A stretch of 64,000 nucleotides of DNA from the NCBI GenBank assembly GCA_017399685.1, contig JAFQBM010000040.1:124001-188000 (forward strand), read 5' to 3'. The DNA comes from Lachnospiraceae bacterium. GTDB lineage: Bacteria; Bacillota; Clostridia; Lachnospirales; Lachnospiraceae. The notes below the pieces were generated by a model. That model saw only the letters and a list, made by a program, of their open reading frames with translations, was not told the DNA's origin and made no database searches. The position numbers were made by a program, and so were the translations under genes. Every line of letters starts with the position of its first letter. Position 1 is the first letter of the stretch. Shown here in pieces: positions 17,159 through 26,034 of the stretch.

Positions 17159-17377
17159 CTATTCTTCATCGTCAGGTAATTCATCCTCTGATTTAATAGA
17201 TACACTAAAATCAATAGGTTTACCCTTGAAAGTATTTAAACAATCTGCAACAGTAATTTCCTGTTCAATCTTGTTTTCGTCTGTATATGTAATAGTAGTG
17301 CCATCTTCAGATAACATACCTTTTACACTTACCTTATCTGTAATAGTTCTTGTTTTTGATAGCTGTGATTTTGCCAT
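17159..17377 (-). CDS. YonK-like phage protein
   Basis: 72 residues from MAKSQLSKTRTI, with GMLSEDGTTITYTDENKIE, LNTFKGKPIDFSVSIKSEDELP and an acidic tail. The layout (M-A-K start, beta strands, 'DG..I.V...FS.S.K...ELP') matches the small protein YonK of SPbeta, of unknown function. The start is taken at MAKS, although an in-frame upstream ATG exists. Its place next to the phosphoesterase and HU fits an SPbeta-like order. Confidence 0.65.
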   Translation of the reverse strand: MAKSQLSKTRTITDKVSVKGMLSEDGTTITYTDENKIEQEITVADCLNTFKGKPIDFSVSIKSEDELPDDEE

Positions 17378-17404
17378 AAAAAATTCATTCCTTTCATTCA
17401 TAAA

Positions 17405-17710
17405 TTAAAAAGACTTCTTCAATCCAACATTAAGATAAGTTTGTTTCTTACCTTTCTGTAACCGTGTCTGAAGAAGTTCATCAATTTTTTGTATATACTT
17501 TTCATCATTGCTTAATCTCTTCATACTTTCTAAAGTACGAGAGTGAGAGTGTAGTGGTATTTTCTCACTACATACATTTGTAATAATCTTTTCTGCTAAT
17601 TGTTTGCTCTTTACATGAGTATGTAAATCACCCTCTATGTCAACTCTTGTAATACGCAGACAATCTAAGCATTTTTCTACTTTAAAGTCTTTTCGTGTAG
17701 GCATAGGCAA
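17405..17710 (-). CDS. Small hypothetical phage protein (101 aa)
   Basis: Begins MPMPTRKDFKVEKCLDCLRI, with a CxxC pair, and ends in a basic helix (RLQKGKKQTYLNVGLKKSF). The PTRKDF start recalls PTRKEF in a gene at 28.2 kb. No family recognised. Same operon as the YonK-like gene. Confidence 0.6.
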   Translation of the reverse strand: MPMPTRKDFKVEKCLDCLRITRVDIEGDLHTHVKSKQLAEKIITNVCSEKIPLHSHSRTLESMKRLSNDEKYIQKIDELLQTRLQKGKKQTYLNVGLKKSF

Positions 17711-17713
17711 AAC

Positions 17714-17893
17714 CTACTTAACAATATTGCTACGAATTTCGTTCAGCAATTTAATATTTTCGCCATCCCAGTCGTCTCTGAGATAATAATGTCTACGTTT
17801 CCATTTACCTGTAAATAGGTCTTTATGAAATTTCAACCCTTTTTCTGCTAATTTCTTAGCTTCGTTTTTAGTAATTACTAAAATAATTTTCAC
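17714..17893 (-). CDS. Small basic protein (59 aa)
   Basis: GTG start; reads MKIILVITKNEAKKLAEKGLKF and on through KWKRRHYYLRDDWDGENI to the stop at 17714. Very basic with a central W-K-R-R motif. Its stop lies just upstream of the next gene's start, so it is in the same operon. Only a weak purine run precedes the start. No function assigned. Confidence 0.5.
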   Translation of the reverse strand: MKIILVITKNEAKKLAEKGLKFHKDLFTGKWKRRHYYLRDDWDGENIKLLNEIRSNIVK

Positions 17894-17937
17894 CGCTTTT
17901 CTTTTTTTATATTCTCTTCATAGTAGAAGAGTGATAA

Positions 17938-18010
17938 TGTGTCTGACAGGACTCGAACCTGCGACCCTTCGATTAAAAGTAGAATGCTCTACCAACTGAG
18001 CTACAGACAC
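17938..18010 (-). tRNA. tRNA-Lys (anticodon TTT)
   Basis: Acceptor GTGTCTG/CAGACAC, D-arm GCTC/GAGC with loop AGTTGGTA, anticodon loop CTTTTAA (TTT), T-arm CGCAG-GTTCGAG-type loop and discriminator A. One mismatch in the anticodon stem. It lies just beyond the terminator of the structured-RNA unit. Confidence 0.92.
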
Positions 18011-18022
18011 AAGAAAATAAAA

Positions 18023-18046
18023 AATCTCACACCTAAGTGCAAGATT
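18023..18046 (-). terminator. Intrinsic terminator of the structured-RNA unit
   Basis: Read leftward: AATCTTGCAC, loop TTAG, GTGTGAGATT (10 pairs, two G-U), then TTTTTTATTTTC. A textbook terminator which shows the noncoding region to its right is transcribed leftward. Confidence 0.8.
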
Positions 18047-18960
18047 TTTATAATCATTTTACAAGCTGAGACATTTGACTTGCTACCTTAACATCTGCCA
18101 TCGTTGGAAATGACTTGTCACACAACCGATTAAGTTGTAGTTAAGAACAACACCGATTTCAGTGGCTATCGGCAAACTCTTACTGTAAAGTATTATAAAT
18201 TTCCGTTCAGTACATCGTCCCTTGCGAGGTTCATAGCTTGCAGGCTATTACGGTTGCGCCTACTTGTACTTTTTCACATATTACCTTGCGAGTTTTATGC
18301 GTGTTCATATCGCAGAACAATAAGTTGTTTTTCTCTTTACAGTCATACACACTTTCGCTTGTTAGTTTACTTTTAATATTTGATAGTATTGTAATTAAAT
18401 ATTTTATTCTTCAAAAGTATGTATTTACATTTTTGGACGATGAGGTGTATATTTGAACATCAGTACCTTTTGAGTACCGCCCATTCATCACCATCCTGCT
18501 TTCCTTGCTATCGGATTGCTTCATAGATTCCTACCAATTCTTTCGAGTGAGATATTCGTCTATAATATATTAAGCATTTGAACTTGCGGTTCTTACACCT
18601 AATACCCACCAATCTTTCCCCATGTTTCCATGTTAATTCAGTGCCCACAGTTTTCAGAACACCTACCTAACCAAGTTACGCCAACAGATATTGTCTCTTG
18701 TAACCTAAGGTTAGGTATAGATTGTATGTGTTTTCCGTCAAACTCCTTACAGAGTCGCAGTATCTAAATACTTGATACCACTTTATACATGTCACCATGC
18801 TTATTGTAGTCGTAAAGACCATGACCCGAAACCAGCCATTGTTACAAAATGTAACGAAATTGTGAAAGTAGAACTCGAATCTACATACTCTTAACATAAA
18901 GTTAAGTGAGCTTCCAATTGCTCGTCATTTCACTATAATATTTAAGAATACAAGTGATAA
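18047..18960 (-). ncRNA. Candidate large structured RNA with embedded tRNA-like element
   Basis: About 910 nt with no credible gene, ending in the terminator at 18023-18046. Leftward pairings include ACCTAACC with GGTTAGGT enclosing AGGTTAC/GTAACTT (18661-18720), GTATC/GATAC and ACTC/GAGT hairpins (18721-18780), CATG-GAAA-CATG (near 18630) and GAACC/GTTC. CTCGCAAGG occurs twice (near 18220 and 18290). A tRNA-like fold lies at its 5' end. A size near 800-900 nt, tRNA association and phage context recall GOLLD RNA; membership is untested. Confidence 0.6.
18861..18934 (-). tRNA. tRNA-like element, anticodon position reads TTA
   Basis: Acceptor GTGAAA/TTTCAC, D-arm GAGC-AATTGGAA-GCTC, anticodon stem CTTAA/TTAAG with loop CTTTATG, and T-arm GTAGA-TTCGAGT-TCTAC. 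Two oddities: four rather than two bases join acceptor and D-arm, and the stem could extend to give a 5-base loop. As a tRNA it would read the UAA stop codon, but many genes here end in TAA, so a degenerate or structural element inside the larger RNA is more likely. Confidence 0.5.
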
Positions 18961-19023
18961 CACTTATATGATATAAATGCTACCACCTGCAAAGAAAGGA
19001 GAGAAAAAGAAAAGTTTCAAAAT

Positions 19024-19560
19024 CTATCAGACACTTAAAACAGAACTGAAATATCATTCGCAATTTCAACCAATTTGTTATATCTACACGAATATAGACA
19101 TCTTTATCGTTCTAAATTAAATCATTAAAACCATCATATTTTGTTCAACAATCTATTAAGAATATTCTTCTTACTGTTATTTACAGTATTATATTATCTA
19201 ATCGCAAGAGTTACCTTGCACTACCAATAATTTTTATTCCTCCACGAATGACGAAACGCTTGAAGACTTAACAAAATATCAATATATCAAATTGTCAAAA
19301 TTACAAATTATCGAAATAGCAAATCACAACACGCATGGCAATCATCGTTAATATTTGATAATTTGACCTATACATACGTCAACCATTTTCATTACTTGAA
19401 TCTGTGAGATTTATGTAGTAAACTTTCAAAAGTTGTTTTTACTATTTGCATTTTGATATTATCTGGTCAATATCAACCTCGCAGCATCATACTTTATCTG
19501 CGTCTAAAGCGATTGACAATTACAAAAGTCAATCTCAGCCCTGTTTTAAATGTCTGATAG
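19024..19560 (-). ncRNA. Candidate structured RNA closed by a 20-bp terminal helix
   Basis: Positions 19024-19043 and 19541-19560 are complementary over 20 nt with one mismatch that becomes a G-U pair in leftward RNA. The 497-nt interior lacks a gene and holds hairpins such as GATTGAC/GTCAATC (19511-19540), AACTTT/AAAGTT (near 19425), GCAAG/CTTGC (near 19208) and TACTGT/ACAGTA (near 19175). The layout fits an autonomous RNA such as ROOL, or a miniature mobile element with inverted ends; the internal hairpins favour RNA. Confidence 0.6.
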
Positions 19561-19577
19561 AAGAGGAGTGGTAGGGA

Positions 19578-20186
19578 TTAACCTACTAAATCCTCAAATG
19601 TATCATTGATGTCAAACTGTGGATTAAATTCAACAACAGTAGTGATTTCAATCTCATCTAACTTAGCAGATACTTCATCACATACCTTATTGTATTTCTT
19701 AATCAATCCTTTAACAGAATCTCTATCAAAATCAATAGAAGTAATTTCAGTTACATTGTAGGTATAAGGTTTCTGCTCGCCATTAACATCGAATTTATAA
19801 TCTCTGCCAGTAGTTTGCTTTTCACTTGCCTTAATACTAACCATACCATTCAGTACAGAAACAAATCCCTGTTTCTTCTTATTCATTGCAATAGCATTGT
19901 CGATATTGATTTCAGTATTAGCCTTTGCTAATGCAATAGCATTAGAAAGACCTTCCTTTTCATCAATCACCTTTACAATAAAATCAATGACATTGTTTGG
20001 TGTGAATTCCACATCATATGGCTTCTGAACATCAATAACCTCATCCTGCGCATCACTATTTGCTTTGGAGCGCAAATGGTTCTGTTTAGTAGTAGTGATA
20101 AATCCCTTATTACGAAGATAAGAGTAAGCGGTGCTTAAAAGGTTATCAAGGTAATTTGCGTAACGGTAACTTTCTTTTAAATTCAT
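19578..20186 (-). CDS. Hypothetical phage protein (202 aa)
   Basis: The start is the ATG of MNLKESYRYANYLDNLL, preceded by AAAGGAG. The N-terminal 25 residues are helical with tyrosines (LKESYRYANYLDNLLSTAYSYL in part), then come a basic linker and an IDFIVKVIDEKEGL segment. The C-terminal part is acidic. Similar helical proteins occur in phage late-early operons but I cannot name a family. It lies between the polymerase operon and the structured RNAs. Confidence 0.6.
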   Translation of the reverse strand: MNLKESYRYANYLDNLLSTAYSYLRNKGFITTTKQNHLRSKANSDAQDEVIDVQKPYDVEFTPNNVIDFIVKVIDEKEGLSNAIALAKANTEINIDNAIAMNKKKQGFVSVLNGMVSIKASEKQTTGRDYKFDVNGEQKPYTYNVTEITSIDFDRDSVKGLIKKYNKVCDEVSAKLDEIEITTVVEFNPQFDINDTFEDLVG

Positions 20187-20234
20187 AGTTTCAATCGCTC
20201 CTTTTATTCTCAACTAATATTTTCAATTTAGTGT

Positions 20235-20420
20235 CTACATACATAACTCCGATGTTGACTTATTGATATAACCATTTATATCAGCAACAAAACTTATATG
20301 TAGGTGTCCATTAGACAAGTTTTTATTCTGTATTTTCAGAATTATGAAGAATGATATGTTTAACAGGATAGTGGGTACAAATCCTGTAATTAAACAATAG
20401 AAGATAAATTCTAAGTACAA
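20235..20420 (-). CDS. Small membrane protein, TTG start
   Basis: 61 residues with a long hydrophobic N-terminal helix (about 6-28: FYCLITGFVPTILLNISFFI), then a polar tail with DINGYINK. There is a TTG start without a ribosome site, so it is tentative. The upstream leader can form an attenuator-like structure (20434-20505). Might be a membrane-active accessory protein. Confidence 0.42.
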   Translation of the reverse strand: MYLEFIFYCLITGFVPTILLNISFFIILKIQNKNLSNGHLHISFVADINGYINKSTSELCM

Positions 20421-20433
20421 ATAAAATAAATGT

Positions 20434-20505
20434 GAAGGAAGATATAAATATACAACTTTGCGATTCTCAAAGATTTGTCATATTTTTAAACATCTATCTT
20501 CCTTC
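20434..20505 (-). promoter_or_regulatory. Attenuator-like leader with competing stems
   Basis: GAAGGAAGATA (20434-20444) pairs with TATCTTCCTTC (20495-20505), with an inner CTTTG/CAAAG hairpin. The second arm can instead pair locally as TCTATC/GATAGA (20494-20514). Two exclusive folds just ahead of the small membrane ORF suggest transcriptional or translational control. Confidence 0.45.
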
Positions 20506-20535
20506 CATAAGATAGAAAATTTTAAAAAGTGCCGA

Positions 20536-20558
20536 AAACCCTTATTTTACAAGGGTTT
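20536..20558 (-). terminator. Hairpin terminator after the polymerase operon
   Basis: AAACCCTT (20536-20543) pairs with AAGGGTTT (20551-20558). Leftward, a T-run comes a few bases later. It lies 25 bp past the stop of the zinc-ribbon gene. Confidence 0.5.
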
Positions 20559-20582
20559 CAGTGATTTCTTGCTTTAAAATTG

Positions 20583-21563
20583 CTAATTCGACAATCTCTT
20601 TTTGCGCCTATATTCTCTATCAATTCGTCTTTTTTCTTCTTGTTGACACTTTTCACATCTACAAGTTTTTGTGTTTTTTGAATCAATTTCAACTTCCTTG
20701 CCACAATCAATACACACAATGGTTTTATTTTCTATTGGCTCATAATACTTAACATTATCAACACAGTCTCTACAGTAAACATCATTAGTACTTCGCCTCT
20801 TAAAAATCTTTCCACATTCTTTACAAAAAGCAATTTTCTTATCCTGATTGTAATGGTCAAAATACCAACCAACACAATTATAGTCTTTTATCTGTAGAAC
20901 AACAGTGGTATCTAAACCCTCATTCTTTTCAATCTCATAAATTTCTTCCATAAAATTGAGTTTTACAAGACCATTAAACATAGGAGATACAAGACCGTTT
21001 ATCCATAAGGTATTAACAATATCTTCGTTAATCCTTACTTTTTCAGGAAGTTTTGCGAGTTTTTTTAATTCAGTATATTTCTTTTGACCACCTTTGAAGT
21101 ATTTTCCCTTATATTCAAAGTCCTCATCTGTACTTTTAGTTTCTGTGATGAATTTATTGACTTTCATCTTAAATAGAAGAGTAAACAACAGTTTTTTACA
21201 CTCGTATGAGTATTCAGATTCCTCTTGGTCATCAATATCACCCATAATGTACAAACCATTTATGTAATCCATCTCATATTTATAAAAATCAACGCTCTCA
21301 ACATTCACTAACATAGAACCTTTCTGACATGCTTTGTTGATTGCTGAATTAATTCTCTTATAATACAACTCTCTCTTATAACCAACAATATGAGACTCAC
21401 ACCAATTATACACTTCTTCACGAAGTTTCTTTGGCTTATAATCTAAAACACGTCTCATATATGTTGCAACTAATCGGAGTTCAGTCGGTCTATGTTGTTC
21501 CGACTGAAAACCGTTTTCATAAATGTTCTTTGCGTAATCTAATTCAGTGTATTTGTAATCCAA
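20583..21563 (-). CDS. Zinc-ribbon protein downstream of the RNA polymerase
   Basis: 326 residues. The N-terminal 240 are helical and charged. The C-terminus has three or four zinc-type pairs (CKECG, CRDCV, CIDCG, CRCEKCQ, about 250-310) and a very basic tail (REYRRKKRLSN), so it should bind nucleic acid. TTG is taken as the start, but its ribosome site (AGGAGG) is 13 bases away; an in-frame ATA at 21569, seven bases from AGGAGG, overlaps the polymerase stop as ATAA and fits better. Possibly a transcription or replication partner of the polymerase. No family named. Confidence 0.7.
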   Translation of the reverse strand: MDYKYTELDYAKNIYENGFQSEQHRPTELRLVATYMRRVLDYKPKKLREEVYNWCESHIVGYKRELYYKRINSAINKACQKGSMLVNVESVDFYKYEMDYINGLYIMGDIDDQEESEYSYECKKLLFTLLFKMKVNKFITETKSTDEDFEYKGKYFKGGQKKYTELKKLAKLPEKVRINEDIVNTLWINGLVSPMFNGLVKLNFMEEIYEIEKNEGLDTTVVLQIKDYNCVGWYFDHYNQDKKIAFCKECGKIFKRRSTNDVYCRDCVDNVKYYEPIENKTIVCIDCGKEVEIDSKNTKTCRCEKCQQEEKRRIDREYRRKKRLSN

Positions 21564-21565
21564 AC

Positions 21566-24487
21566 TTATAACTTTACCTCCTGTAATTTGTAATTATAAC
21601 CAAGATACTGCAAATCCCCTTTTTCATCATCACTACAAGGCATTGGGAATAGGGTAGTGGTTTTTCCAGTATTTTCAACAATGTTCTTGTAGATATACTT
21701 ACCATAGGTTGCCCACAATAAATCCTTATTGCTTTTAGATTTCTCTTTGTAAAAATAATCTACAAGACAATTAACAATGATATAAGGATTGCAATTTATC
21801 TTATTGAGTCTGTCGTATAAATCTTCAGATGTTGTATCCAAATAAATTTCGTGGTCATCATCTGAGTTTTCATATTCATCCTCAACACTATTGGCTATAA
21901 TAATACTTCTTTGTTCTGAAACGAATTCTTTAATAGCGAACTTTACATCTTCGTAATAATCCATATATTCAAATTCACTTCGCTTGTAAATCTCATAGTC
22001 AAACAATTCTGCATCTACTTTTGTCTTCTGCGAAATACCAAAATTGATACTTTCAATATACTTACAGAGTAAATTCATAGGACTATCACTAATTAACACA
22101 GGACAAAACTCATAAAAATTCGCAATAAATTCTTTCTGCTCCTTAGTTTTTCGTTCAAGCCTCTCCAAATCACGAAAATCCATTTTATATTTCTGTTTAC
22201 AGATTATGTTGTACTCATCAAGATATTTTTTATAATCCCTATTGGTATCCTTGTAAACATATCTGAAAAAGTATGGATACTTATCAAGTAGAGTGTTGTT
22301 GTACAAAGTCTTTCTGTCAACATGCCTATCAATAACTTCTCCCTTTTTATTCTTCTTAATCTTATTTCTGTTAATCCAAACTTTAGGAATTCCCTTTACT
22401 TCTTGTCCAATCTTTGCCTTATCAATCTGTGCCGATTGCGCCTTACAACACTGTTGTAAACGAGATTTTACAAGCCTATATTCTTGGCTGTCTTTACCAA
22501 ATTCTTTTTCAATCAATGGTAATTTAGCGTATCCATTGCTTGACTTATTGGTAATAGAACCAATGATAGAACCAAACGAGAATGTATCTGATTCATACAA
22601 ATCGTCATCTGAGAACACAATCTTTTTTGGCTTTGGTGCGTCATATACAACTGGTAATTCATCTCTATAAACACCTTTAATCATGGTTTTATTAGGAGTT
22701 GTGGCTAAAATGTCCATGTCGAAGTCACTGCCTGCGAAGTTAAAGGTTTCATGTCCATGATAATTTAGGATGATTCCAAGTTTACAGTAACGATACCACT
22801 TTTCGGTTTCTTCGTCCTTTTGTAAATCCAATATTACATGCTCTGACATATATGTAAGAGGGGAGCGCATTGCATCTACTTGTGTAACGCCTCGCTCGTT
22901 CCAATAGTTAGAATATGATTTACCTTTCTTGAGAAGTCCAGTTACAGGCAATCCACATACATGTTGCATGAATCCATATGGGTCAGAAACAATTACTTGA
23001 AAGTTCCCATCAACATAAATATCTCCCTTGCAACCATTTTCAATCTTCTTTTTAATCAGTTCTCTTACTTTTGTACGAATATATTTGTCATTCTTCACAT
23101 TATTGTTAGCAATCAAAGCCTTAATCCAATATACTTCGCTACTTGATAAGAAATTATTGATTTTTTCAGTGTCATTATTTACACCAAGCAAGAAGAGCAA
23201 CATATAATATGCATCATCATAAGAAACCTTTGTAATCCACTCGACAAACTGTTCTGCAAGTTTTTCAATATCCTCTTTATTCAAATTCAAAGTCTGTATA
23301 AACTGGTAATTCAGTTTCAACATTCTCTTTGCTTCTTTAGGGGATACCAACGCAACTCGCCAATCTAATTTATTTTTATGGCAATTTTCTATATATGTAT
23401 CAACAGAGTCGAAACTATCCCAAAGTTTGAATTGAGATTCGCTAATAATGAGGTCATAATCTCTAAGGTCTGCTTTGATATAGTTTCCATCCTTGTCTTT
23501 GTAAATGGTATCTACTAAATAATTTCCACCATTGACTTCTTCGCAGAATTCATGGATAGGGAACACGCAAACCATACCTTTAAGATAACTTTGCCTAATA
23601 CAGAACTGGGATGGTACATAATCCAATCCCATTTCTTTTGCCCATATAGCAGCTTGACGATAAGAGATTAGCCCCATACCATCAGTCCTGTTCATAGGAG
23701 TATCTTTGATTTCTTTCTGAATAATAGTATCATCCACACCCCAACCATTCTCAATCACATAATTTGCCATGAAAGAAGTAGTATTTTCGTAATCTTTCAC
23801 AACAATAAACTTAGGTTCACTAACTTCTTTAGTGGCAGAACCATATAATCCGAAATATGCATTGAACTTACTTGGCGAAAACTTTTTATTCAAATCACGT
23901 CCATTATTAAGTTTTTCTTTGGTTTTAGGAATAATCTTTTCATTTCCAAATACAACAGTAGAAACTCTGGCTTGTCCAGCTCCACAACTAAGACGTTTAT
24001 ACTTTTCATTGTTAATGGTAAAACCATTATTGTACAAATAATCGTATTGCTTTAGATTATCCATAACTACTGTTACATAATCAGGATTAAAAAGCATACG
24101 GTTGATTTTATCTTGGATGCGTTTTGCCTCATCTGAATTAACAGAAATATCAATATACTTTTTTCTTAATCGTTCTGTTAATGTATTTTTTGTCTTAATA
24201 GTTTTCAATTTCTTAGCAATAGCGGTAGCAGAAGAAATACCTTTTTTAGACTGTTGATATGTAAGTTTCATTCTATACATATCTCTAGTTTTGATAAGAA
24301 TCTCAAGTTTCTGCTTATCAATAACTCTATTCTGAACATCTCGTATAGTTTTTAGTATCTGACTGTCTGATAATCCAATAATCTCATTAAGACTCTTTGA
24401 TTCATCAAATGTATTGTGGATATCGTATCCAAATTCTTTGAGACGACCAGAATGATACTTTCTTGTGTATAGTGGTCTATTTATTAT
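21566..24487 (-). CDS. YonO-like single-subunit RNA polymerase (two-barrel type)
   Basis: About 973 residues with AGSDFDMDILATT at about 585-597. The D-x-D-x-D triad with this spacing is the metal-binding motif of two-barrel RNA polymerases, including SPbeta YonO (DFDID), and it sits in the second half as expected. There are many basic stretches. YonO transcribes phage late genes without host factors, so this protein probably drives the tail and other late genes on this strand. From the only strong ribosome site (GGAGGTG) the frame opens at ATA (24487, then ATA again) and no ATG, GTG or TTG occurs for 69 codons, until 24280. The ATA lies one base after the upstream gene's stop. Confidence 0.82.
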   Translation of the reverse strand: MINRPLYTRKYHSGRLKEFGYDIHNTFDESKSLNEIIGLSDSQILKTIRDVQNRVIDKQKLEILIKTRDMYRMKLTYQQSKKGISSATAIAKKLKTIKTKNTLTERLRKKYIDISVNSDEAKRIQDKINRMLFNPDYVTVVMDNLKQYDYLYNNGFTINNEKYKRLSCGAGQARVSTVVFGNEKIIPKTKEKLNNGRDLNKKFSPSKFNAYFGLYGSATKEVSEPKFIVVKDYENTTSFMANYVIENGWGVDDTIIQKEIKDTPMNRTDGMGLISYRQAAIWAKEMGLDYVPSQFCIRQSYLKGMVCVFPIHEFCEEVNGGNYLVDTIYKDKDGNYIKADLRDYDLIISESQFKLWDSFDSVDTYIENCHKNKLDWRVALVSPKEAKRMLKLNYQFIQTLNLNKEDIEKLAEQFVEWITKVSYDDAYYMLLFLLGVNNDTEKINNFLSSSEVYWIKALIANNNVKNDKYIRTKVRELIKKKIENGCKGDIYVDGNFQVIVSDPYGFMQHVCGLPVTGLLKKGKSYSNYWNERGVTQVDAMRSPLTYMSEHVILDLQKDEETEKWYRYCKLGIILNYHGHETFNFAGSDFDMDILATTPNKTMIKGVYRDELPVVYDAPKPKKIVFSDDDLYESDTFSFGSIIGSITNKSSNGYAKLPLIEKEFGKDSQEYRLVKSRLQQCCKAQSAQIDKAKIGQEVKGIPKVWINRNKIKKNKKGEVIDRHVDRKTLYNNTLLDKYPYFFRYVYKDTNRDYKKYLDEYNIICKQKYKMDFRDLERLERKTKEQKEFIANFYEFCPVLISDSPMNLLCKYIESINFGISQKTKVDAELFDYEIYKRSEFEYMDYYEDVKFAIKEFVSEQRSIIIANSVEDEYENSDDDHEIYLDTTSEDLYDRLNKINCNPYIIVNCLVDYFYKEKSKSNKDLLWATYGKYIYKNIVENTGKTTTLFPMPCSDDEKGDLQYLGYNYKLQEVKL

Positions 24488-24488
24488 G

Positions 24489-26027
24489 TTATTTCACCTC
24501 CGTTATCAAGTCATCGTATGTTAATACCGTAAATCCCAATTCTTCAAAATCCGATATTACTTCACGAGGATGATTCCAAACTTTATATTGCGAACGACCA
24601 GTTGAAGAAGTTCTCCATTTTTTTCTCGGTATCATAAATACATATTTGTTTGCGTTCTTTTCCTTTAAAAACTTCAAATCTTTGTACAAACATCTCATTA
24701 CCACTAGCAAATCATCAGATGTACCTTCAAAAAATTTAAATCTAATATTAGACGGTAATTTATTATTATTCTCTTTGAAAAGCAAATATATTGGTTTGTT
24801 TGTAAACTGCGATAATTTACCCTTTAAGTCATCAAACTCTTCTTTTCGTTGCCGTTCATACTTTTTAACAAAATCATTTATTTCTTTTTTAAACTTGATT
24901 TCATCTGCTAATTGCCCATCAAGTAAAGAAATAACTTGTTTGAACCCATTGTCAGAAACATCTACTGTAATTAATTTCTCATAAATCGCAGAATCATATA
25001 TATAATTTATTTTGCAAAAATTAACAGTTGGGTAATTAGCAATATTGTTAAACCCAAAATATTGTTTTGCATACTTAAAACCTAATCCATCTGATTGACT
25101 AGGCATACATGAAAAATTAATATCATGTTCTGCACTATAATATTCAAAAATTAATTTTCTGAAATCGGATAATTTTGTTAATTTATTTTGATATAATAAT
25201 TTTTCTTCTTTTTGTTTAAAGTAAAAATTTTGTATGTTATTTATTGCATCTTCTTTAATTAGAATTTTATTATCATTAAATTCTAATAGATTTAGTGGGC
25301 TTATGTATTCTTCTGATAAAGAACGTATTACCAAATTGTTTTCTAAAATGAAATCATACATTAGTTTTCTTTTGTTTTCGTTATAGTATCTAAAATCACT
25401 ATCCATAAAGAAATATAACATTTCATCAATATTTACATTTTGCAATCTTGAAATATCAATTGACTTAGAAATGATAGATTTTCCATAAACATCATAATAA
25501 ATGTCTGTATGTTTCTCTATTTCTTTCATCCTAAAGTTTTTCCCAATTTCACTTTTTTCTAAATACTTATCTGTTCCCAAAATCCAAATATCGGTAATTC
25601 CAGACGCTTTGTACAACTCATGTCTCTCGACATATTCAGTAGCAATAGGGGAGCACTGATATTCAATTACATACTTTTTACCACCATACTCAAACATAAT
25701 ATCTGGACGTTGTTTGGTTTCTGGTATCCAACCCTCTAAAACTACATTGTTGACACCTTTTTGTTTTTTTATCCATTCAAATAAATCACGTTTACCATTA
25801 AGATGTTCTTCTGTTTCAGACTCAGAAAATCGGTCTTCACATTCGTTTTTGTTCATATGCCTAAAATATGGAGTTTTTACCTGTCCATGACAATACTCAT
25901 ATGGTTTATCACAAACAGGACATAATAAAATTTTCTTTGTTGCCCACTTTTTAAGTTGTTCTTTGCTGTGTGTTCCATCATAACAATTGATGATTTCGTT
26001 TCTTAATTTACAAGTTAAAATAAGCAT
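24489..26027 (-). CDS. CoiA-like nuclease
   Basis: 512 residues. The N-terminus has a zinc site (C36/C39, C46, H58) in the pattern CPVCDKPYEYCHGQVKTPYF typical of the competence protein CoiA, followed by the nuclease core RPDI (107-110) ... KKYVIEYQCS (E122, Q124), a PD-(D/E)xK arrangement. The C-terminal 350 residues are long helical sequence not in short CoiA proteins. CoiA acts on recombination intermediates during DNA uptake; here it is directly upstream of the RNA polymerase, so a replication or recombination role is likely. AGGAGG sits one base from the ATG but seven from an in-frame ATT. Confidence 0.75.
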   Translation of the reverse strand: MLILTCKLRNEIINCYDGTHSKEQLKKWATKKILLCPVCDKPYEYCHGQVKTPYFRHMNKNECEDRFSESETEEHLNGKRDLFEWIKKQKGVNNVVLEGWIPETKQRPDIMFEYGGKKYVIEYQCSPIATEYVERHELYKASGITDIWILGTDKYLEKSEIGKNFRMKEIEKHTDIYYDVYGKSIISKSIDISRLQNVNIDEMLYFFMDSDFRYYNENKRKLMYDFILENNLVIRSLSEEYISPLNLLEFNDNKILIKEDAINNIQNFYFKQKEEKLLYQNKLTKLSDFRKLIFEYYSAEHDINFSCMPSQSDGLGFKYAKQYFGFNNIANYPTVNFCKINYIYDSAIYEKLITVDVSDNGFKQVISLLDGQLADEIKFKKEINDFVKKYERQRKEEFDDLKGKLSQFTNKPIYLLFKENNNKLPSNIRFKFFEGTSDDLLVVMRCLYKDLKFLKEKNANKYVFMIPRKKWRTSSTGRSQYKVWNHPREVISDFEELGFTVLTYDDLITEVK

Positions 26028-26034
26028 TCCTCCT

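Noticed and set aside
18676-18897. A 73-codon ORF in the structured-RNA region
   Set aside because: It lacks a ribosome site and lies wholly inside the stem-rich region that ends at the terminator.
18861-18934. A true ochre suppressor tRNA
   Set aside because: Acceptor-D spacing is wrong, the anticodon stem can extend, and TAA is a normal stop codon here. Kept as a tRNA-like element of the larger RNA.
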